Shown here piece by piece: positions 60,586-64,000 of a stretch of 64,000 bases of DNA (the stretch's first letter is position 1; each line of letters starts with the position of its first letter). The DNA is from Cyclina sinensis (Eukaryota > Mollusca > Bivalvia > Venerida > Veneridae). A program made the translations under genes and the position numbers. The notes under the pieces were generated by a model. It did not search any database. It was given only the letters and a program-made list of their open reading frames with translations, and had not been told where the DNA came from. Where the stretch lies: assembly GCA_012932295.1 (NCBI GenBank), contig JAAONU010000013.1, positions 44,902,627 to 44,966,626 on the forward strand, read 5' to 3'.

Positions 60586-61464
60586 GTAGTAATTGTTTGC
60601 TGCTCATTTATATGAACATTGAATTGAGAATTGCTTTAAAATCAAAACATTACAAAGTCTGCTGTCAAGTCTATTGGCTTGGAGTTTGAATATTTTTGCT
60701 TAGAAGTGTTGATGTTTAACTAGTCAAGATTTATATACAGTAGGACAGAAGTTTTTTGGTTTTAAGTGTTGTTAGAGTTAAATCCATCTGGTTTTATAGT
60801 AGATGCTGTTATGTTAAAGTGTAAGTTTGTTCTAGAGATCATCTTTTTGAACTCATATTAAGGTTACTGGGATAATTGATACTCAATACTGTTAAGCTTC
60901 TTGGAAAGGAATTTTTTGTTGTTAAATACTGTCTGTAACTGTAAACAGATATGTTACTAGTTTTCTATGAAAACTTAATGACAAAAATATAAAATTGTCA
61001 AGGTATGTCATAATTATTTGCTGGATGAATATGTGGCTAATTCTAAATAATTTAAGTATTGTCAGTAACTAGTCGGTTATTGAATGATATTCAAAAATAG
61101 TAGTCTTGTATTCTATGTGCAACCTTTACTTGTATTGAGGACAGGTATGTTTAACTAGGGTCAAGGTCTTCTTTGGGCTCAGATGTGTAATAATTTTGCA
61201 ATTTTCATTTATTTTGTCATCTCTTCTCAAAAGAATACAAGCCATTTTTTACAGTTTGTTTTTCTTTAATAAGGATTGCTTGCATCTATCTGCAAACAAA
61301 CAATTTCTTCCACTCATTGGATATGTGACAGAAAATGGCAGGTTTCAAATAATGCTCATTTTTCATATCTTTCATTAGATGCTGCTATATGTTTTTATGA
61401 TAGTAGCTTGTTTTCTTGCTTGTGATATTGTATAATGTGATAAATAAAATGTGCTTAAGTACTT
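60586..61464. other. Intergenic DNA, no feature seen
   Basis: AT-rich. AATAAA occurs at 61443-61448 just before the minisatellite, but no transcript can be tied to it. Confidence 0.35.
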
Positions 61465-63605
61465 CTTGCTTGTCTTTGATTGGAACCACTTATGTCAACG
61501 TTGTCTGTCTATAATCAGAACCACTTTCGTTAACACTGTCTTCATTTAAAACCACTTTAGTCAGCGTTATCTTTAATTGGGAAAAAATAGTTAACATTGT
61601 CTTTAATTAGAACCCCTTAAGAAGTTAACATTGTCTGTCTTAATTTAGAACCACTTAACATCATCTGTCTATAATCAGAATCTCTTTAGCTAACATTGTC
61701 CATCTTTAATTGGAACCACTTAAGTCAACATTGTCTATAATCAAAACAACTTTGGTAAACATTGTCTGTCTTCAGTTAAAACCACTTTAGTTAACATTGT
61801 CTTTAATTGGGGAAAAATAGTTAACTTTGTCTGTCTTTAATTGGAACCATTTTAGTTAACTTTGTCTTTAATTGGAACCACTTAAGTTAACTTTGTCTGT
61901 CTTTAATTGGAATCACTAAAGTTAACTTTGTCTGTCTTTAATTGGAATCACTTAAGTTAACATTGTCTGTCTTTAATTGGAATCACTTAAGTTAACTTTG
62001 TCTGTCTTTAATTGGAACCACTTTAGTTAACATTGTCTGTCTTCAATTGGAATCACTTAAGTTAACTTTGTCTGTCTTTAATTGGAATCACTTTAGTTAA
62101 CATTGTCTTTAATTGGAATCACTCAAGTTAACATTGTCTTTAATTGGAACCACTTTAGTTAACTTCGTCTTTAATTGGAATCACTTTAGTTAACTTTATC
62201 TGTCTTTAATTGGAACCACTTTAGTCAACATTGTCTTTAATTGGAACCACTTTAGTTAACTTTGTCTTTAATTGGAACCACTTTAGTTAACATTGTCTCT
62301 CTATAATTGGAACCACTTTAGTTAACATTGTTTTTAATTGAAACCATTTAAGTTAACATTGTCTGCCTTTAATCAGAACCACTTTAGTAAACATTATCTT
62401 TAACTGAAACCACTTTAGTTAACATTGTTTTTAATTGAAACCATTTAAGTTAACATTGTCCGCCTTTAATCAGAACCACTTTAGTAAACATTATCTTTAA
62501 TTGAAACCACTTTAGTCAACATTGTTTTTAATTGAAACCATTTAAGTTAACATTGTCTGCCTTTAATCAGAACCACTTTAGTAAACATTATCTTTAACTG
62601 AAACCACTTTAGTTAACATTGTTTTTAATTGAAACCATTTAAGTTAACATTGTCCGCCTTTAATCAGAACCACTTTAGTAAACATTATCTTTAATTGAAA
62701 CCACTTTAGTCAACATTGTTTTTAATTGAAACCATTTAAGTTAACATTGTCTGCCTTTAATCAGAACCACTTTAGTAAACATTATCTTAAATTGAAACCA
62801 CTTTTGTTAACATCTTCTGTCTTTAAGTGGAATCACTTTAGTTAACATTGTCTGCCTTTAATTGGAACCACTTTAGTTAACATTGTCTTTAATTGGAAGC
62901 ACTTTAGTTAACACTGTCTGCCTTTAATCAGATCGACTTTAGTCAACATTTTCTTTAATTTAAAGCACTTTAGTTAACATTGTCTGCCTTTAATCAGAAT
63001 CACTTTAGTTGACATTATCTTTAATTGGACCTGCTTTAGTTAACATTTTCTGTCTTTAATTGGAACCATTTAAGTTAACATTGTCTGTAATCAGAACCAC
63101 TTTAGTTAACATTGTCTTTAACTGGAACCATCTTAGTTAACATTGTCTTTAATTGGACCTGCTTTAGTTGACATTGTTGGTCTTTAATTTGAACCAATTA
63201 AGTTAACATTTACTCTAAACTGGGAACACTTTCATTAACATTGTCTGTCTTTAATCAAAACCACTTCAGTTCACATTTTCTGTCTTAAATCAGAACTGCT
63301 TTGGCTAACATCGTCTCTCTTAAATCACAATCACTATAGTAAATATTGCCTCCCTTTAATCAGAACCACTTCAGTTAAAATTGTTTTAAATTGGAACCAC
63401 TTTAGTTAACACTGTATTTAATTGGAACCAATTGAGTTATTAATGTCTGTCTTTAAATGAAAGAACTTGAGTTAACACTGTAATCAGATTCACTTTAGTA
63501 AACATTTTATGTCTTAAATTAGAACCACTTTAGGTCACATTGTCTTTAAGTAAAACCACTTTGGTTAACATTTTCTTCTTTAATTGGAACCGTTTTTGTT
63601 AACAT
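61465..63605. repeat. 31-35 bp minisatellite array, about 60 units
   Basis: Unit of the type CTTTAATTGGAACCACTT followed by TAGTTAACATTGTCTGT. The TCTG/TCTGT segment is present or absent, giving 31- and 35-bp variants. Edge copies (after about 62800 and before 61700) are more diverged. No coding frame. Confidence 0.95.
62363..62790. repeat. 97-bp higher-order repeat inside the minisatellite
   Basis: YTGCC/CCGCC starts fall at 62363, 62460, 62557, 62654 and 62751, exactly 97 bp apart. Each 97-bp block is three diverged monomers (AATCAGAACC, AACTGAAACC or AATTGAAACC, TTTTTAATTG). Blocks alternate between two versions (CTGCC with AACTG; CCGCC with AATTG plus GTCAAC), so the true period is 194 bp. 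Confidence 0.92.
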
Positions 63606-64000
63606 AATAATTGTGAAATATCATAATTCTGTTAACAAAATATTATGCTTTTGTCATTTGTAGCATTTTATAATCATTGTAATTGCATCAGTATTGTTAC
63701 AGTGCACCCTTATTCAAAATTTTTGAATGCTGTTATACAAATCTAGTAAAGATTTGCTGGGCACTTGAAAAATTCCTTATTACTTGAGGGTTTAAGTCTT
63801 CACTTCATAAGATCATTAATCATGTTTGTTTTGTAATACAAGTCATAGTGATCCACTTATCGCCTGATGAATAAGCCCATTTAAAGCAGTTTTATATTGA
63901 GAGGTTACTGAACAGTAATGTTGGCCAAAACGCCTTTTTTTTATTCAAGAGCCATAACTCAGCCAAAAATCATTCAACCAAAAAACCTGTTAGATATGAG
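63606..64000. other. Right edge, no gene seen
   Basis: AT-rich sequence. The last 60 bp (GAGCCATAACTCAGCC and onward) resembles the beginning of another mollusc dispersed repeat, cut by the window end. Confidence 0.35.

Noticed and set aside
60409..60615. 68-codon frame downstream of the SAM exon as its continuation
   Set aside because: It does not contain the remaining SAM helices and has no acceptor in the right phase. It overlaps a dispersed repeat end.

Overview
The window is AT-rich metazoan nuclear DNA: spliced genes with GT-AG introns, long introns and dense repeats. Several dispersed repeats have a hairpin end, a core of about 165-175 bp tandem units and a short ACGG-type tail. This matches the 'pearl'/tandem-repeat Helitron-like elements known from bivalve molluscs, so a bivalve is the most likely source. 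The species cannot be named from the sequence.

Layout. 1-1160: a 47-bp minisatellite. 4315-16793 (minus): a complete five-exon UBE2N/Ubc13 gene, whose introns are packed with pearl-like elements, a nested pair of DNA transposons and a miniature LTR element. 17229-24829: a decayed Ty3/gypsy-like LTR retrotransposon with both LTRs, a primer-binding site, a polypurine tract and a 5-bp target duplication. It carries three later insertions: a hAT-like MITE in the 5' LTR, a LINE fragment in pol, and a pearl-like element near the 3' end. 25725-40817 (plus): a large cadherin gene. I reconstruct 19 exons with consistent phases (7881 nt, 2626 residues): signal peptide, about 17 cadherin repeats, one membrane helix and a tail of about 580 residues. 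Twelve repeats lie in one 4-kb exon. 41000-55300: mostly intergenic, with a second CCGCGG-rich TA-flanked transposon (44356-46147), tRNA-like SINE pieces, a TTAA-flanked MITE and a Mutator-like MITE. 55334-58325 (plus): a BTB-BACK-Kelch gene whose Kelch half is open but whose BTB/BACK half has three frame breaks. 59415-60192: a TIR element with TAA duplications that contains an exon encoding the start of a SAM-like domain. 61465-63600: a minisatellite of about 31-35 bp with an internal 97/194-bp higher-order repeat.

The genes do not form an operon-like unit. UBE2N makes K63-linked ubiquitin chains, the cadherin is an adhesion or receptor protein, and the Kelch protein would be a Cullin-3 adaptor. 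The most notable material is the repeat biology: nested dated insertions, two related CCGCGG-rich transposon families, MITEs with tandemly repeated termini, pearl arrays dense in nuclear-receptor half sites, and the SAM exon inside a TIR element. All exon joins were made by eye from splice sites and phase; no transcript or database search was available.
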